Below are positions 17,585 through 28,916 of a DNA stretch of 36,047 nucleotides, piece after piece. The stretch spans positions 2,932-38,978 of the forward strand of contig NZ_JALHLF010000001.1 of NCBI RefSeq assembly GCF_022832435.1. Reading direction: 5' to 3'. This DNA comes from Novosphingobium organovorum. Lineage in GTDB: Bacteria > Pseudomonadota > Alphaproteobacteria > Sphingomonadales > Sphingomonadaceae. Under the pieces are notes generated by a model. It worked only from the letters and a program-made list of their open reading frames with translations. It did not search any database and was not told the DNA's origin. Made by a program: the position numbers and the translations under genes. The stretch's first letter is position 1. Each line of letters starts with the position of its first letter.

Positions 17585-18399
17585 GGCGCGCGCGTCTCTT
17601 TCCCGCCGCCGCCCCGCTCCTGTTCCTCGCCGCCTGTTCGTCCAGCCCCGAAGCCGAGGCCGATGCCCCGCCTCCCCCGGCGTGCGAGACCGCACGCTTC
17701 GACAGCGCGAGCTTCACGCATTGCCTGGCCGTGCCCGGACGCCATGCCATCCATCTCGTCATCGGTCCCAAGGGCGGCAAGCCCTACCGCACGATGAGCG
17801 AACTGGCGGTCGGGCGAGCGGCGGGCAGCGCGCCGGTCGCTTTTGCAATGAACGCGGGAATGTTCGATCAGGCGGGCTATCCGATCGGCTACTACGTGAG
17901 TGAGGGCGTGCGCCGCCACCCCCTCAACACGAATACCGGGCCGGGCAATTTCCACCTCCTGCCCAATGGCGTGTTCTTCGGTTCGACCGACGGGCACTGG
18001 CGGGTGATGACCAGCGAGCAATTCGCCGCAGGGGTCAGTCACCGGCCGGACTTCGGCACCCAGTCCGGGCCGATGCTGGTCATCGACGGGCAATTGCACC
18101 CTGACATCGACCCCAGGGGAACCTCCAAGAAGATGCGCAACGGCGTGGGCGTCGACCGCGCCGGACAGGCGCACTTCGTCATCTCCGAAGAGCCCGTCTC
18201 CTTCGGCACGCTCGCGCGCTATTTCCGCGATGCGCTGCATTGCCCCAACGCCCTCTATCTCGATGGCTCGGTGTCCTCCTTGTGGGACCCCGAGCATGGC
18301 CGTGTCGACGGCGGGCCCGAGCTTGGCCCCTTGATCGTCGTCGAGAAACGCGCGAAGGCCACCACACGAGTGGCCGCGCCACGAAAGGAAGTCCCATGA
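17581..18399 (+). CDS. Phosphodiester glycosidase-domain lipoprotein
   Basis: 272 residues. The GTG start overlaps the preceding stop (GTGA). The N-terminus is a lipoprotein signal with lipobox LAAC (Cys19). The rest matches the phosphodiester glycosidase family (NAGPA-like): [64 protein letters not shown] and [13 protein letters not shown]. In animals the family removes GlcNAc from phosphodiester-linked mannose; bacterial substrates are mostly unknown, probably cell-surface polymers. It should be anchored in the envelope. Embedded between trpE and trpG and coupled to trpG by ATGA. Confidence 0.88.
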   Translation: MRRARLFPAAAPLLFLAACSSSPEAEADAPPPPACETARFDSASFTHCLAVPGRHAIHLVIGPKGGKPYRTMSELAVGRAAGSAPVAFAMNAGMFDQAGYPIGYYVSEGVRRHPLNTNTGPGNFHLLPNGVFFGSTDGHWRVMTSEQFAAGVSHRPDFGTQSGPMLVIDGQLHPDIDPRGTSKKMRNGVGVDRAGQAHFVISEEPVSFGTLARYFRDALHCPNALYLDGSVSSLWDPEHGRVDGGPELGPLIVVEKRAKATTRVAAPRKEVP

Positions 18400-18992
18400 T
18401 CCTCGTCATCGACAATTACGACAGCTTCACCTGGAACCTCGTCCACTACGTGATGGAACTGGGCGCGAAGGTCGAAGTGGTGCGCAACGACGCGCTGACC
18501 ACCCAGGAAGCGCTCGGTTCGGGCGCGGCGGGCTTCCTCATCTCGCCCGGCCCCTGCACCCCCAACGAAGCCGGGATCAGCCTCGATCTCGTGGGCGCGG
18601 CGGCCGATGCGGGCGTGCCCCTGCTCGGCGTGTGCCTGGGCCACCAGTCGATCGGCCAGTATTTCGGTGGCATGGTGGTGCGCGGCGGGCTGATGCACGG
18701 CAAGACCTCGCAGATGACCCACGACGGCACCGGCCTGTTCGAAGGTCTGCCCTCGCCATTCACTGCAACCCGCTACCACTCGCTCATCGTCGAGGACATT
18801 CCCGAGGTGCTCGAGGTCAACTGCCGCGCCGAAGACGGCCACGTCATGGGCTTTCGCCACAAGAGCCTGCCGATCCACGGCGTGCAGTTCCATCCCGAAT
18901 CGATCGCGACGCAGCACGGCCACGCCATGCTCGCGAATTTCCTGCGCCTTTGCGGGATCGCGCCCAAGATGCCGGCAAGGCTGGGCGCATGA
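18396..18992 (+). CDS. trpG: Anthranilate synthase component II (glutamine amidotransferase)
   Basis: 198 residues, class I glutamine amidotransferase: [13 protein letters not shown] at the start, oxyanion strand [13 protein letters not shown], nucleophile Cys in [13 protein letters not shown], and the His-Glu pair in [10 protein letters not shown]. It delivers ammonia to TrpE. In some bacteria the same subunit also serves PabB (p-aminobenzoate synthesis), which cannot be excluded. AAAGGAAG ribosome site. Overlaps 4 bases with the lipoprotein gene upstream and with trpD downstream (ATGA both). Confidence 0.96.
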   Translation: MILVIDNYDSFTWNLVHYVMELGAKVEVVRNDALTTQEALGSGAAGFLISPGPCTPNEAGISLDLVGAAADAGVPLLGVCLGHQSIGQYFGGMVVRGGLMHGKTSQMTHDGTGLFEGLPSPFTATRYHSLIVEDIPEVLEVNCRAEDGHVMGFRHKSLPIHGVQFHPESIATQHGHAMLANFLRLCGIAPKMPARLGA

Positions 18993-19996
18993 GCACGCGC
19001 CTCTCCCATCTGCCCGATCCGGCCCACCCGATCGCCGAGGGCGCGGCGCACGAGGCTTTCGGCGCGATCCTCGACGGCGCGCTCGACGATGAGACGGTCA
19101 AGGCCTTCCTCGTCGCGCTCTCCGAACGCGGCGAAACCGCGAGCGAGATCGCGGGCGCCGCGCGCGCCATGCGCGAACGCATGATCCCGGTCCATGCCCC
19201 CGACGGCGCGATCGATGTGTGCGGCACGGGCGGTGACGGACACCACACGCTCAACGTCTCAACCGCGGTCAGCCTCGTCGTCGCGGCCTGCGATGTGCCG
19301 GTCGCCAAGCACGGCAACCGCGCCGCCAGCTCCAAATCGGGCGCGGCGGACACGCTCGAAGCGCTCGGCATCAATCTCGACCGCGCGGCCGAGACCGCCG
19401 AGCAGACGCTCAACGACATCGGCATCGGCTTTCTCTTTGCCGCCAAGCACCACCCGGCAATGGGGCGGATCATGCCGATCCGCAAAGCGATCGGGCGGCG
19501 CACGATCTTCAACCTGATGGGCCCGCTCGCCAACCCCGCGAACGTCCAGCGCCAGCTGGTCGGCATCGCCCGCCCCGCCTACGTCCCGATCTACGCCGAG
19601 GCGCTCATGCGCCTGGGGATCGAACGGGCGATGGTCATCTCGGGCGACGAAGGGCTCGACGAACTCAGCCTGGCCGGGGGCAACGAAGTGGCCGACGTCA
19701 ACGCCAGCGAAGTGGCGATGAAGCGTATCACCGCGGCCGAACTGGGCCTGATGAGCGCCCCGGTCGACGCCATTCGTGGCGGGGACCCGGCCTACAACGC
19801 CCGCGCCTTGCGCGCGCTGCTCCAGGGCGAGACCGGCGCCTACCGCGATGCGGTACTGCTCAACGCGGCCGGCGCGCTGGTCATCGCGGGCGCCGCGCAC
19901 GACTGGGCCGAAGGCGTCGAGGAAGCCGCCGAGGCCATCGACAAGGGGCTCGCCAACGCCCTGCTCGATTGCTGGATCGCCGCCACTCAGGCCTGA
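18989..19996 (+). CDS. trpD: Anthranilate phosphoribosyltransferase
   Basis: 335 residues with the family's phosphoribosyl-binding motifs [16 protein letters not shown] and [15 protein letters not shown], plus the metal/PPi-site HHPAMGR and [10 protein letters not shown]. It joins anthranilate and PRPP to phosphoribosylanthranilate. ATG 18989 overlaps the trpG stop by 4 bases. A longer open frame from 18632 runs antiparallel in phase to trpG and is not used. Followed by trpC after 49 bases. Confidence 0.97.
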   Translation: MSTRLSHLPDPAHPIAEGAAHEAFGAILDGALDDETVKAFLVALSERGETASEIAGAARAMRERMIPVHAPDGAIDVCGTGGDGHHTLNVSTAVSLVVAACDVPVAKHGNRAASSKSGAADTLEALGINLDRAAETAEQTLNDIGIGFLFAAKHHPAMGRIMPIRKAIGRRTIFNLMGPLANPANVQRQLVGIARPAYVPIYAEALMRLGIERAMVISGDEGLDELSLAGGNEVADVNASEVAMKRITAAELGLMSAPVDAIRGGDPAYNARALRALLQGETGAYRDAVLLNAAGALVIAGAAHDWAEGVEEAAEAIDKGLANALLDCWIAATQA

Positions 19997-20045
19997 ACCT
20001 TTATCGATCAAGGCCGAGCGAAGCGGCCGCCAAGACGAGAACACC

Positions 20046-20837
20046 ATGTCCGACAAGCTGACCGAAATCTGCGACACCAAGCGCCAGGAAGTAGCCGAAC
20101 GCCAGCGCGCCGCCAGCGTGTCCACGCTCGACGCCCACGCCGCACACCAGAGCGCGCCGCGCGGGTTCGAGGCCGCCTTGCGGGCCAGGGCCCAAACCGG
20201 TTTCGCGCTGATTGCCGAAATCAAGAAGGCCAGCCCCTCCAAGGGCCTCATCCGCCCCGACTTCCAGCCCGCCGCGCACGCACTCGCCTACGAGAAGGGG
20301 GGCGCGGCCTGCCTTTCGATCCTGACCGACGCGCCCTATTTCCAGGGGCATGAGGATTACCTGATGGACGCGCGCGCGGCGGTGTCGCTACCAGTGATCC
20401 GCAAGGACTTCATGATCGATCCCTGGCAGGTCGCCGAAGCGCGCGCGATCGGCGCCGACGCGATCCTCATCATCGTTGCCGCGCTGGACGATACGCTCAT
20501 GGCCGAAATTGAGGCTGCGGCGCTCGAACGCGGCATGGACTGCCTCGTCGAAGTTCACAACGAACATGAGATGGAGCGTGCAAGTCTTTTGAAATCAAGA
20601 CTTATTGGTGTCAACAATCGTGACCTCAAGCGTTTTGTCACCGACATCGCGACGACCGAACGGCTCGCCCCGCTCGCGCCTGAAGGCACGCTGCTGGTCG
20701 CCGAAAGCGGCATTCGCGATCACCAGGACCTCGTGCGTCTGTCGGGTTGCGGAGCGCGCACGTTCCTCGTGGGCGAAACGCTGATGCGCCAGGCCGACGT
20801 CGAAGCCGCGACCCGTGCGCTGCTCACCGGCGCCTGA
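20046..20837 (+). CDS. trpC: Indole-3-glycerol phosphate synthase
   Basis: 263-residue TIM-barrel enzyme: [16 protein letters not shown] at the N-terminus, catalytic-lysine motif [29 protein letters not shown] and [10 protein letters not shown]. It closes the indole ring from carboxyphenylamino-deoxyribulose phosphate. Monofunctional (no TrpF fusion). trpF, trpB and trpA are not in this window. Codons near 20580-20640 are locally AT-richer, with no effect on the reading frame. Followed by moaC after 78 bases. Confidence 0.97.
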   Translation: MSDKLTEICDTKRQEVAERQRAASVSTLDAHAAHQSAPRGFEAALRARAQTGFALIAEIKKASPSKGLIRPDFQPAAHALAYEKGGAACLSILTDAPYFQGHEDYLMDARAAVSLPVIRKDFMIDPWQVAEARAIGADAILIIVAALDDTLMAEIEAAALERGMDCLVEVHNEHEMERASLLKSRLIGVNNRDLKRFVTDIATTERLAPLAPEGTLLVAESGIRDHQDLVRLSGCGARTFLVGETLMRQADVEAATRALLTGA

Positions 20838-20915
20838 CGGCCCTTTTTCGTGCGCGCGGCCCGCTCCTCGCATCCCCTCAACAAGCCCCGCGAACGGGCC
20901 GGATAGGAAGCCGTC

Positions 20916-21413
20916 TTGAGCCAGTCCCTCACCCATATCGATACGGACGGTACCGCGCGCATGGTTGACGTCGGAGCCAAGACAGCAAGCCAACGCGTCG
21001 CCGTCGCCACCGGCACGATCACCATGACCGATACCGCGCTCGCCGCGATCAAGGCGGGGGATGCCCCCAAGGGGGACGTGCTGGGCACTGCGCGGATCGC
21101 CGGGATCATGGCCGCGAAGAAGACCGCCGAACTGATCCCACTGTGCCACCCGCTGCCGATTGATGCGGTCAATGTGGACTTCACGTTCGAGGCCGAAGAG
21201 GAATTTTGCGGCACCATCCGCGCCACCGCCACCGCCGCGATTACCGGCAAGACCGGGGTGGAGATGGAAGCCATCACGGCGGTCTCGATCGCGCTGGTGA
21301 CGGTTTACGACATGGCCAAGGCGCTCGACAAGGGCATGGTCATTTCGGAGATCCGGCTGGTAGAGAAGCGCGGCGGCAAGTCCGGACACTGGATCGCGGA
21401 CGGGTGGGCATGA
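20916..21413 (+). CDS. moaC: Cyclic pyranopterin monophosphate synthase
   Basis: 165 residues: [18 protein letters not shown] at the start, [19 protein letters not shown] and the active-site [21 protein letters not shown]. It acts with MoaA to form cPMP, the first step of molybdenum cofactor synthesis. The start is TTG 20916 with GGATAGGAAG upstream; it restores the N-terminal SQ-LTHI block found in MoaC, whereas the next ATG (20961) would remove it. Coupled to moeA by a 4-base overlap. Confidence 0.95.
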   Translation: MSQSLTHIDTDGTARMVDVGAKTASQRVAVATGTITMTDTALAAIKAGDAPKGDVLGTARIAGIMAAKKTAELIPLCHPLPIDAVNVDFTFEAEEEFCGTIRATATAAITGKTGVEMEAITAVSIALVTVYDMAKALDKGMVISEIRLVEKRGGKSGHWIADGWA

Positions 21414-22651
21414 GCGAACCCGCCGCCGTTCCCGGAATTCCCAAACCCCTCCCGCTCGAGGAGGCCCAACGCCGCCTCTTCGCGCTCGCCGATCCGATGC
21501 CGCGCGAGCATGTCGACATGACAGGCGCCATCGGGCGTTATCTTGCCGAACCGCTTGCCGCACGCCGCACCCAGCCTGCCGCGGACCTTTCCGCCATGGA
21601 CGGTTACGCCGTCACCGAAGGCGACCTTGCCGGTCCCTGGACCATCGTCGGCGAAAGCGCGGCGGGCCATCCCTATACCGGCGCGATCCGGCCGGGCGAA
21701 GCGGTGCGCATGTCCACCGGAGCCCTGCTTCCGGCCGATGCCGCGGGCGTGATCCTCCAGGAAGACCTCGTGCGCGAAGACAGCGCGCTGCGTCTGCGCG
21801 GCACGGCCCCCGACCCGCACGATCGCCACGTGCGCCGCTGCGGCCTCGACTTCGCCACCGGCAAGGTGGTCATGCCGCAAGGCCTCCTGATCGGCCCGGC
21901 ACAGATCGCCCTCGCGCTGTCGGCCGGGCATACGCACTTGCCCGTGGCCCGCCGCCCGCTGGTTGCCGTGATCGACAGCGGCGACGAACTGGCCATCGAC
22001 CCCACCGCCTGCCCGGTCCACCAGATCCCCGCCAGCAACGGCGCCATGCTCGAGGCGATGATCGCCGGGCTCGCCATCCGCAGTGAACGGATCGGCCCGG
22101 TGCCGGACCGGATCGACGCCCTGATCGATGCCTTCGAACAGGCCGCGCACGCCGACGTAATCGTCACCAGCGGCGGCGCATCGGTCGGCGATCACGACCT
22201 CATCCGCCCCGCGCTCGCTAAATGGGGCGCCTCGCTCGACTTCTGGCGCATCGCGATCAAGCCGGGCAAGCCCCTGCTGGTCGCCACCCGGCAGCGCAGC
22301 AACCGGCGCCAGATCATCCTCGGGCTTCCGGGCAACCCGGTCTCCTCGCTGGTGACCGGGTATCATTTCCTGCTGCCGCTGCTGCGCGCGTTGCTCGGCG
22401 CGGCGAACCCGCTGCCCCTCGACATCGCAACCACGCTTGAAGGCACGCTCCCCGCCACCGGTCCGCGCCGCGAATTCGTGCGCGGCTTGTGGGATGGCCT
22501 GAATGTCCGCCCGATGCCGGTGCAGGACAGCGGGGCACTGGTCTCGCTCGCGGCAAGCAATGTCCTGATCGATCGCGCGGCCCATGCCCCGGCCGCGACG
22601 ACGGGTGAAGCCGTGCGGGTGTACTTGCTCCACAATGGCGGTATCGCTTGA
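21410..22651 (+). CDS. moeA: Molybdopterin molybdenumtransferase
   Basis: 413 residues. The MoeA N-terminal region has [11 protein letters not shown], then [16 protein letters not shown]. The MPT-binding domain follows ([36 protein letters not shown]), with a C-terminal domain IV. It inserts molybdate into adenylated molybdopterin. ATG 21410 overlaps moaC. Followed by the LexA-controlled lexA promoter region, so it is the last gene of the trp-moa run. Confidence 0.96.
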   Translation: MSEPAAVPGIPKPLPLEEAQRRLFALADPMPREHVDMTGAIGRYLAEPLAARRTQPAADLSAMDGYAVTEGDLAGPWTIVGESAAGHPYTGAIRPGEAVRMSTGALLPADAAGVILQEDLVREDSALRLRGTAPDPHDRHVRRCGLDFATGKVVMPQGLLIGPAQIALALSAGHTHLPVARRPLVAVIDSGDELAIDPTACPVHQIPASNGAMLEAMIAGLAIRSERIGPVPDRIDALIDAFEQAAHADVIVTSGGASVGDHDLIRPALAKWGASLDFWRIAIKPGKPLLVATRQRSNRRQIILGLPGNPVSSLVTGYHFLLPLLRALLGAANPLPLDIATTLEGTLPATGPRREFVRGLWDGLNVRPMPVQDSGALVSLAASNVLIDRAAHAPAATTGEAVRVYLLHNGGIA

Positions 22652-22675
22652 CGTCTTGAATTTTGTTGCTTAATT

Positions 22676-22690
22676 GTTCCCTCAATGTTC
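22676..22690 (+). promoter_or_regulatory. LexA (SOS) box upstream of lexA
   Basis: GTTC (22676-22679), seven bases, GTTC (22687-22690): an exact match to the alphaproteobacterial LexA operator GTTC-N7-GTTC, 82 bases before the lexA start, indicating autorepression. A second pair, GAAC-N6-GAAC, lies at 22698-22711 with spacing one base short. Confidence 0.9.
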
Positions 22691-22771
22691 ACGATTGGAA
22701 CATTCCTGAACACCGGCAGCTACGGATAGTCCATCCTGGCCTGCCAGCACTTGAGGGAAAAGGCAGCCAAG

Positions 22772-23464
22772 ATGTTGACGCGCAAGCAGCACGAATTGCT
22801 CCGGTTCATCCAGACCCGGCTTGACGAAACCGGCATCTCGCCCAGCTTCGAGGAGATGAAGGAAGCGCTCGACCTCAAGTCGAAGTCGGGTGTCCATCGC
22901 CTTATTTCCGCGCTGGAGGAACGCGGCTTCATCCGCCGCCTGCCCAACCGCGCCCGCGCGCTCGAAGTGCTGCGCCGGGCGGACGAAGGATCGACGGCCC
23001 CGCCGGTTCCCGCCGCCGCCAACAACAACCTCGCTGCAAGCCCGCAGCCTTCGACGCGCAACGTTCCGCAACCCGCCAACGACGTGATCGAGATTCCCCT
23101 GCACGGTCGCATCGCGGCGGGCGTCCCGATCGAAGCGCTCGAGGATCAGGCCATGCTGCCCGTTCCCGCTGCCCTGCTGGGTTCAGGGGAACATTATGCG
23201 CTCGAAGTCTCGGGCGATTCCATGATCGAAGCTGGCATTCTCGATGGCGACTTCGCGCTCGTGAAGCGCACCGGCACCGCGCGCGACGGCGAGATCGTGG
23301 TTGCGCTCATCCGGGGAGAGGAAGCGACGCTCAAGTACCTGCGCCGCGAAGGTGGCATGGTCCGCCTCGATCCGGCCAATGCGGCGTACGAACCCCAGAT
23401 CTACGGACCGGACGAAGTCGAAGTCCAGGGCAAGCTGGCGGGGCTGCTGCGTCGCTACCATTGA
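22772..23464 (+). CDS. lexA: SOS repressor LexA
   Basis: 230 residues. The N-terminal winged helix (about 1-65) has [33 protein letters not shown] and [16 protein letters not shown]. After a Pro/Asn-rich linker comes the S24 peptidase domain, with cleavage site Ala116-Gly117 (GRIAAGVP), Ser150 ([10 protein letters not shown]) and Lys188 (EATLKYLRR). It represses DNA-damage genes and self-cleaves with RecA filaments. ATG 22772 is used, not the TTG 7 codons upstream, since LexA proteins start MLT(R/K)KQ. A LexA box lies upstream. Confidence 0.98.
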   Translation: MLTRKQHELLRFIQTRLDETGISPSFEEMKEALDLKSKSGVHRLISALEERGFIRRLPNRARALEVLRRADEGSTAPPVPAAANNNLAASPQPSTRNVPQPANDVIEIPLHGRIAAGVPIEALEDQAMLPVPAALLGSGEHYALEVSGDSMIEAGILDGDFALVKRTGTARDGEIVVALIRGEEATLKYLRREGGMVRLDPANAAYEPQIYGPDEVEVQGKLAGLLRRYH

Positions 23465-23493
23465 GCCGCCAGCGTTGAATGGACCGGCGCTCG

Positions 23494-23526
23494 CTCCCGG
23501 CAGGACAGACGCCGGCCTGCCGGGAG
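23494..23526. terminator. Stem-loop between lexA and comEC
   Basis: Perfect 10-bp inverted repeat CTCCCGGCAG (23494-23503) / CTGCCGGGAG (23517-23526), 30 bases after the lexA stop. It lacks a T run, so it is a possible transcript end rather than a classical terminator. The remaining 190 bases before the comEC stop contain nothing I recognise. Confidence 0.5.
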
Positions 23527-23716
23527 AAGGCCTTGTCAGTGGCTTGGTGCGGGACCTTTGGTGCAAGGCACCCGGTGCGGTGGTCTTAGTTACCTTTTGT
23601 TGTGGCGAGTTGCCTTCTGCTGTTCAAAGCCGAAGGTACAGAACGAAACGCACGACCAACCTCGGTGAGACGCCTCGCGAACAGGGGGCAACGCGGGTTG
23701 GCCCCGAAGAGACCGG

Positions 23717-26008
23717 TCAGAACACCTTGGCAGAGATCAAGGGCAGGTCCATTCCGGTCCCGCTCTCGTAAGGGCGCCACCATCCGTGCTTACCCTGACC
23801 CTCGGCAACGGTGCGTAGGGTCTGGTTCGACAGATCGATACTCAGCCCCCCGGTCCTCACGAGCATCGCCCGATCGGCCTTGAGCCAGCGCGGGCGACAG
23901 CTTTGCGGCAGCCAGCGATCGGCGATGACGATGTCCACACGGTCGCACGTCGCGGCGAGCGCGCGTTCGGGCACCGCATTGCGGCTGCGCGAAACGAGGA
24001 TTGTCCAGGCCTTGCCCCCGCGCTCGAGCACCAGGGTGCAGAAGTCGGGCGTGCAGCGCGCGCCGGGCTGGTCGGGAAGGTAGGCCGTGTCCCCCTGCAT
24101 GCCTGCCAGTTCGAGCAGGTTGTCGCGCACGTAGGAACTGCGGCTTTCCCGTAGCAGCACGAGCCGGTCTGCGGTACCTTTTCGGCTCCCGCGCTCCACG
24201 ATGCCGACATGGCGTCCATCGCCGCCGACGAGGATATCGGGAGGCGGCAGCAGCGCCAGCCAGACCAGGCCGGCCAGCGCGGGACCAAGCCCGAGTAGGC
24301 GCACCTGCCCTCGCCACAGACCAACCCACACCCCTCCCAACGCAAAGAGCGCAAGCGCACTCCCGCCAATCGCAGGAATGACCGTCACAGCCCCCGGACG
24401 GCTCGCCACGAAATGCGCAAGAGCCAGGATCGTGTCGATCGCGCGCTCGACCAGCCACCATACCGGCACGCCGAGCCCGAACAGATCGGCCGCCAGCCCC
24501 AGCGCAATGCCGGGCATGATGACGAAGGTGGTCATCGGGATGGCCACGATATTCGCGAAAGCACCATAGAAGCCCGCCCGATGAAAATGGTATAGCGTGA
24601 TCGGCATCAGCGCGAGATCGATCACCAGACCCGTGACGAGCAGCATGGCGAACCAGCGCGCCAGACGGGCCAGTACGCCTTCCTCTCGCGCCGCCACGAA
24701 AGCACGGACCGGAGCGCAGGTCGAAAGCGAAACCAGGGCCAGAACCGCCGCGAAGCTCATCTGAAAGCTGGGTCCGATGATCGCTTCAGGCCAGAGCGCA
24801 AGCACGACAAAAGCCGCGATCGCCAGCATCCGCAGCGACAGGGGTTCGCGTCCGATGGCCAGCGCCATCAGCACCAGCAAGGCCCCGACGCAGGAGCGGA
24901 CGGTGGGGACCTGCGCCCCGGTCAGAACGGTGTAGCTCACCCCGGCCAGGGCCCCCATGGCGCTGGCCAGCACGGGCAGGCGCACGCGCAGCGCCAGCGC
25001 GGGCCACAAGGCCAGAAGCCGGATCGCGACCATGTACGCCAGCGCGATGACCGCGCTCACATGCAGCCCGCTGATCGACAGCAGATGCGCCAGTCCGGCA
25101 TCGCGCATCGCCTGCGCATCGCCAGTTCCAATACCGCCGCGATCGCCCGAGACCAGCGCGGCCCCGATCCCACCCGCCCCGCCCGGCATACGCGCGCGGA
25201 CATGACGCGAGAGCGACCGGCGCAGCCCGGCAAGGCTGCCACCGGCCTGCCCCGGTTCGAGCACTTCGACCCTGCCCAGCACCGCGCCGCTTGCGGCAAG
25301 GCCGGAAAACCAGGCCGTTCGAGCAAAATTATAGCCTCCGGGCACCATCGCGGCGGCGGGCGGCATCAGACGGGCCTTGAATCGCACCAGGCTTCCAGGC
25401 GTGAGCGGCCCAGCCCCTTGCGATGCGCCGTCACCCGAACCGGAAGCTACGGGCGATGGCGTGGTGGGCGCGTCAGCGAGGTTGAGGCGGACCTTGATCG
25501 CCCGGTCACCGCCGGGCTCGCGGATGGCGACGAACAACCGCCGCCGCCCCAGCGCGGACTGTTCCTCCACCGCGAGCAACCGGCCGGTGAACGTTCCGAA
25601 AAGCGGCGCGCGGATCGGACGGGTCCCGCTGATCTCGGAACGCGCCCAGACCAGCAAACATCCCGCTGCAAGCAACAGCGGAACCCAAAAAAGAGCTTGC
25701 GACACATACGGAAAAGCACCACATCGCCGCCAGCAGAGGTGAGCTGCCAGGCTTGCTGCAATGCACAGCGTCGTCAGAGTAACCCAATGGAGTGGCAGGG
25801 GAAGCGTAAACCAAGCCAGAATGCCCGTCCCAAAGGCTACGCAAAGCCACGGAGCGCGATCATGGCCGGATTTCGAAAGAAATCCCTCTACCCCCGCCAA
25901 AGCCCTCGACAAGTTGCTTTCGCTGTTCCATTGCCGACGCCGCAATGCAGCGCACCCGGACATGTCCGGGGATGATTTTTCATCGGGTTTCGCGGCCTCG
26001 CTCGCCAT
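23717..26008 (-). CDS. comEC: ComEC/Rec2-family DNA-uptake membrane channel
   Basis: About 763 residues from ATG 26008. N-terminal TM helices are followed by a soluble OB-like region (about 140-250). The Competence domain then has [54 protein letters not shown] and [21 protein letters not shown]. ComEC carries single-stranded DNA across the inner membrane during transformation. The C-terminal part (about 600-763) sits where a metallo-beta-lactamase domain occurs in long ComECs but shows no HxHxDH motif. The start is uncertain (56 more codons are open upstream, overlapping gltX; M at 25966 is another option). Divergent from gltX by 30 bases. Confidence 0.9.
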   Translation of the reverse strand: MASEAAKPDEKSSPDMSGCAALRRRQWNSESNLSRALAGVEGFLSKSGHDRAPWLCVAFGTGILAWFTLPLPLHWVTLTTLCIAASLAAHLCWRRCGAFPYVSQALFWVPLLLAAGCLLVWARSEISGTRPIRAPLFGTFTGRLLAVEEQSALGRRRLFVAIREPGGDRAIKVRLNLADAPTTPSPVASGSGDGASQGAGPLTPGSLVRFKARLMPPAAAMVPGGYNFARTAWFSGLAASGAVLGRVEVLEPGQAGGSLAGLRRSLSRHVRARMPGGAGGIGAALVSGDRGGIGTGDAQAMRDAGLAHLLSISGLHVSAVIALAYMVAIRLLALWPALALRVRLPVLASAMGALAGVSYTVLTGAQVPTVRSCVGALLVLMALAIGREPLSLRMLAIAAFVVLALWPEAIIGPSFQMSFAAVLALVSLSTCAPVRAFVAAREEGVLARLARWFAMLLVTGLVIDLALMPITLYHFHRAGFYGAFANIVAIPMTTFVIMPGIALGLAADLFGLGVPVWWLVERAIDTILALAHFVASRPGAVTVIPAIGGSALALFALGGVWVGLWRGQVRLLGLGPALAGLVWLALLPPPDILVGGDGRHVGIVERGSRKGTADRLVLLRESRSSYVRDNLLELAGMQGDTAYLPDQPGARCTPDFCTLVLERGGKAWTILVSRSRNAVPERALAATCDRVDIVIADRWLPQSCRPRWLKADRAMLVRTGGLSIDLSNQTLRTVAEGQGKHGWWRPYESGTGMDLPLISAKVF

Positions 26009-26038
26009 ACCCGACAATTGGACAGGAAGGTAATCAGA

Positions 26039-27508
26039 ATGGCAAGTGGTAGTGCATCGAGCGGATCGAGCGGCACGAAGGCCGTCGTTACGCGCTTTGC
26101 TCCCTCGCCAACCGGCTTCCTGCACATCGGCGGTGCCCGCACGGCGCTTTTCAACTGGTTGTACGCCCGTCACCACGGCGGGACCTACTTGCTGCGCATC
26201 GAGGATACCGACCGCGCCCGTTCGACCGATGCCGCGATCGAGGCCATTTTCGATGGCCTGTCCTGGCTTGGCCTTGCCGGTGACGAAGAGCCGGTGTTCC
26301 AGTTCGCCCGTTCAGAGCGTCACGCCGAGGTCGCCAAGGCCCTGCTCGATGCGGGACAGGCCTACCGCTGCTACCTGACCAGCGAGCAGCTCGCCGAGCG
26401 CCGCCAGAAGGCGCAGGAGGAGCGCCGCCCGTTCCGCCTCGACAGCGAATGGCGCGACGCCGATCCCACGACCTGGCCCGAAGACCAGCCCTACGTGGTG
26501 CGCATCAAGGCCCCGCGTGACGGGGAGACCACGATCGACGATCAGGTGCAGGGGGCGATCACCGTCCAGCACCGCGAACTCGACGATTTCGTCATCCTGC
26601 GCTCGGATGGCACGCCGACCTACATGCTCGCCGTCGTGGTCGACGACCGCGACATGGGCGTGACCCACGTCATTCGCGGCGACGACCACATCAACAACGC
26701 GTTCCGCCAGCTCGTCATCCTGCGCGCGATGGACGCGATCGAGGGTGGCTGGCCCGATCCGGTCTACGCCCATATCCCGCTGATCCACGGCGCCGACGGG
26801 GCCAAGCTGTCCAAGCGCCACGGCGCGCTGGGCGTCGATGCCTACCGCGACGAGATGGGATTGCTGCCCGAGGCGGTGTTCAACTATCTCCTGCGTCTTG
26901 GCTGGGGCCATGGCGACGAGGAAATCATCAGCCGCGACCAGGCCATCGAATGGTTCGACATCACCGATGTCAACAAGGGCGCCTCGCGCTTCGATATGGC
27001 CAAGTTGCAGAACCTCAACGGTCACTACCTGCGCGAAGCCGCCGATGAGCGCCTTGCCGAACTCGTCCTGCCGCGGCTCACCGCCGCTGGCTACGAGGAC
27101 GCCGACAAGGCCCTGCTGGCGCGCGCGATGGCCGAACTCAAGGTCCGTGCCAAGGACCTCAACGAACTTGCAGAAGGCGCCGCCTTCCTTTTCGCCAAAC
27201 GCCCTCTCGCTCTGACCGAGAAGGCGCAGAAGCTCCTGACCGACGAGGCGCGTTCGCGCCTTGCCACGATGCACGAGCGGCTGTCGGGCTTGTCCGAATG
27301 GACACTCGAGGCGTTGGAAGACAACCTGAAGGCAATGGCCGCCGAGCTCGAACTGGGTCTCGGCAAGCTCGCACAACCCCTGCGGGCAGCCCTGACGGGG
27401 CAGACGACCTCGCCCGGGATTTTTGACGTACTCGTACTGCTCGGCCGGGACGAAAGCCTCGCGCGCATACACGCGCAGGCATCCGTTTCGGCGGAGACAC
27501 AATCATAA
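26039..27508 (+). CDS. gltX: Glutamyl-tRNA synthetase
   Basis: 489 residues, class I aminoacyl-tRNA synthetase: HIGH-type motif in [20 protein letters not shown] (about 20-39), KMSKS-type motif KLSKRHG (256-262) and a helical anticodon-binding C-terminus. It charges tRNA-Glu. CAGGAAGG lies 8 bases before ATG 26039, so the in-frame TTG at 26018 is not used. Many alphaproteobacteria carry two GltX enzymes; which one this is cannot be told here. gltA begins 13 bases after its stop, so the two are probably co-transcribed. Confidence 0.97.
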   Translation: MASGSASSGSSGTKAVVTRFAPSPTGFLHIGGARTALFNWLYARHHGGTYLLRIEDTDRARSTDAAIEAIFDGLSWLGLAGDEEPVFQFARSERHAEVAKALLDAGQAYRCYLTSEQLAERRQKAQEERRPFRLDSEWRDADPTTWPEDQPYVVRIKAPRDGETTIDDQVQGAITVQHRELDDFVILRSDGTPTYMLAVVVDDRDMGVTHVIRGDDHINNAFRQLVILRAMDAIEGGWPDPVYAHIPLIHGADGAKLSKRHGALGVDAYRDEMGLLPEAVFNYLLRLGWGHGDEEIISRDQAIEWFDITDVNKGASRFDMAKLQNLNGHYLREAADERLAELVLPRLTAAGYEDADKALLARAMAELKVRAKDLNELAEGAAFLFAKRPLALTEKAQKLLTDEARSRLATMHERLSGLSEWTLEALEDNLKAMAAELELGLGKLAQPLRAALTGQTTSPGIFDVLVLLGRDESLARIHAQASVSAETQS

Positions 27509-27521
27509 GGAGAAAGAACTG

Positions 27522-28805
27522 GTGGGTGATCAGGCAAAGCTTAGCGCCGAAGGCGCTGATTTCGAATACCCCATCCTGAAAGGCAGCGTCGGGCCGGAAG
27601 TCATCGACATCCGTAAGCTCTACGCCCAGACCGGCAAGTTCACCTTCGACCCCGGCTTCACCTCGACGGCGAGCTGCGAGTCGGCTCTGACCTACATCGA
27701 CGGCGGCGAAGGCGTCCTGCTGCACCGCGGCTACCCGATCGGCCAGCTGGCCGAACAGTCCTCGTTCATGGAAGTCAGCTACCTGCTGCTCAACGGCGAA
27801 CTGCCGAGCCAGGACGAGCTGTCCAAGTTCGAATACACGATCAGCCGTCACACGATGATCCACGAGCAGCTGCGCCACTTCTACCAGGGCTTCCGCCGTG
27901 ACGCGCACCCGATGGCGATCATGTGCGGCGTGGTGGGCGCGCTCTCGGCGTTCTACCACGATTCGACCGACATCTCGGACCCCGAACAGCGCAAGATCGC
28001 CAGCCACCGCCTGATCGCGAAGATGCCGACGATCGCGGCGGCCGCGTACAAGTACTCGGTGGGCCAGCCCTTCCTGTACCCGGACAACAACCTGTCCTAC
28101 ACCGGCAACTTCCTGCGCATGACGTTCGGCGTTCCGGCCGAGGAATACGAAGTGATCCCCGCCGTCGAAAAGGCGATGGACCGCATCTTCATCCTCCACG
28201 CCGATCACGAACAGAACGCATCGACCTCGACCGTGCGTCTGGCCGGTTCCTCGGGCGCCAACCCGTTTGCCTGCATCGCGGCCGGCATCGCCTGCCTGTG
28301 GGGCCCGGCACACGGCGGCGCCAACGAAGCCGCGCTCAACATGCTGCGTGAAATCGGCACCCCCGACAAGATCCCGCACTACATCGAGCGCGCCAAGGAC
28401 AAGAACGATCCGTTCCGTCTGATGGGCTTCGGTCACCGCGTGTACAAGAACTACGACCCGCGTGCGACCGTCATGCAGGAAACCGTGCGTGAGGTCTTCT
28501 CGGCGCTCAAGGTCACCGATCCGCTCTTCGAGACCGCCATGCGCCTCGAGGAAATCGCGCTCAACGACCCGTACTTCATCGAGAAGAAGCTGTTCCCGAA
28601 CGTCGACTTCTATTCGGGCATCATCCTCTCGGCGATCGGTTTCCCGACCGAGATGTTCACCGTGCTCTTCGCGCTCGCCCGCACCGTGGGCTGGGTCGCG
28701 CAGTGGAACGAAATGATCTCCGATCCCGGCCAGCGCATCGGCCGCCCGCGTCAGCTCTACACCGGCCCGACGCAGCGCGATTACGTGCCGCTCAGCGCCC
28801 GCTGA
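27522..28805 (+). CDS. gltA: Citrate synthase (type II)
   Basis: 427 residues from GTG 27522, which has AAGGAGA at 27508-27514. Catalytic residues are visible: His264 ([11 protein letters not shown]), His305 ([14 protein letters not shown]) and Asp361 (PNVDFYSG). The N-terminal extension with [17 protein letters not shown] is that of hexameric, NADH-sensitive type II enzymes. It condenses acetyl-CoA and oxaloacetate to citrate. Follows gltX closely and ends in a strong terminator. Confidence 0.97.
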   Translation: MGDQAKLSAEGADFEYPILKGSVGPEVIDIRKLYAQTGKFTFDPGFTSTASCESALTYIDGGEGVLLHRGYPIGQLAEQSSFMEVSYLLLNGELPSQDELSKFEYTISRHTMIHEQLRHFYQGFRRDAHPMAIMCGVVGALSAFYHDSTDISDPEQRKIASHRLIAKMPTIAAAAYKYSVGQPFLYPDNNLSYTGNFLRMTFGVPAEEYEVIPAVEKAMDRIFILHADHEQNASTSTVRLAGSSGANPFACIAAGIACLWGPAHGGANEAALNMLREIGTPDKIPHYIERAKDKNDPFRLMGFGHRVYKNYDPRATVMQETVREVFSALKVTDPLFETAMRLEEIALNDPYFIEKKLFPNVDFYSGIILSAIGFPTEMFTVLFALARTVGWVAQWNEMISDPGQRIGRPRQLYTGPTQRDYVPLSAR

Positions 28806-28824
28806 TCCTCACGGACACGACAAG

Positions 28825-28856
28825 AAAAAGGCCCTCGCGCAAGCGGGGGCCTTTTT
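28825..28856 (+). terminator. Rho-independent terminator of gltA
   Basis: AAAAAGGCCC-t-CGC (28825-28838), loop GCAA, GCG-g-GGGCCTTTTT. GC stem with flanking A and T tracts, 20 bases after gltA. It could work in both directions and so also protect gltA from the minus-strand kinase-like gene. Confidence 0.92.
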
Positions 28857-28916
28857 CGTTGGGGGGCAGCTTACGTCAGGTCCGGCACGTTAGCCGGAAT
28901 GCCGGACCAAACCGGC

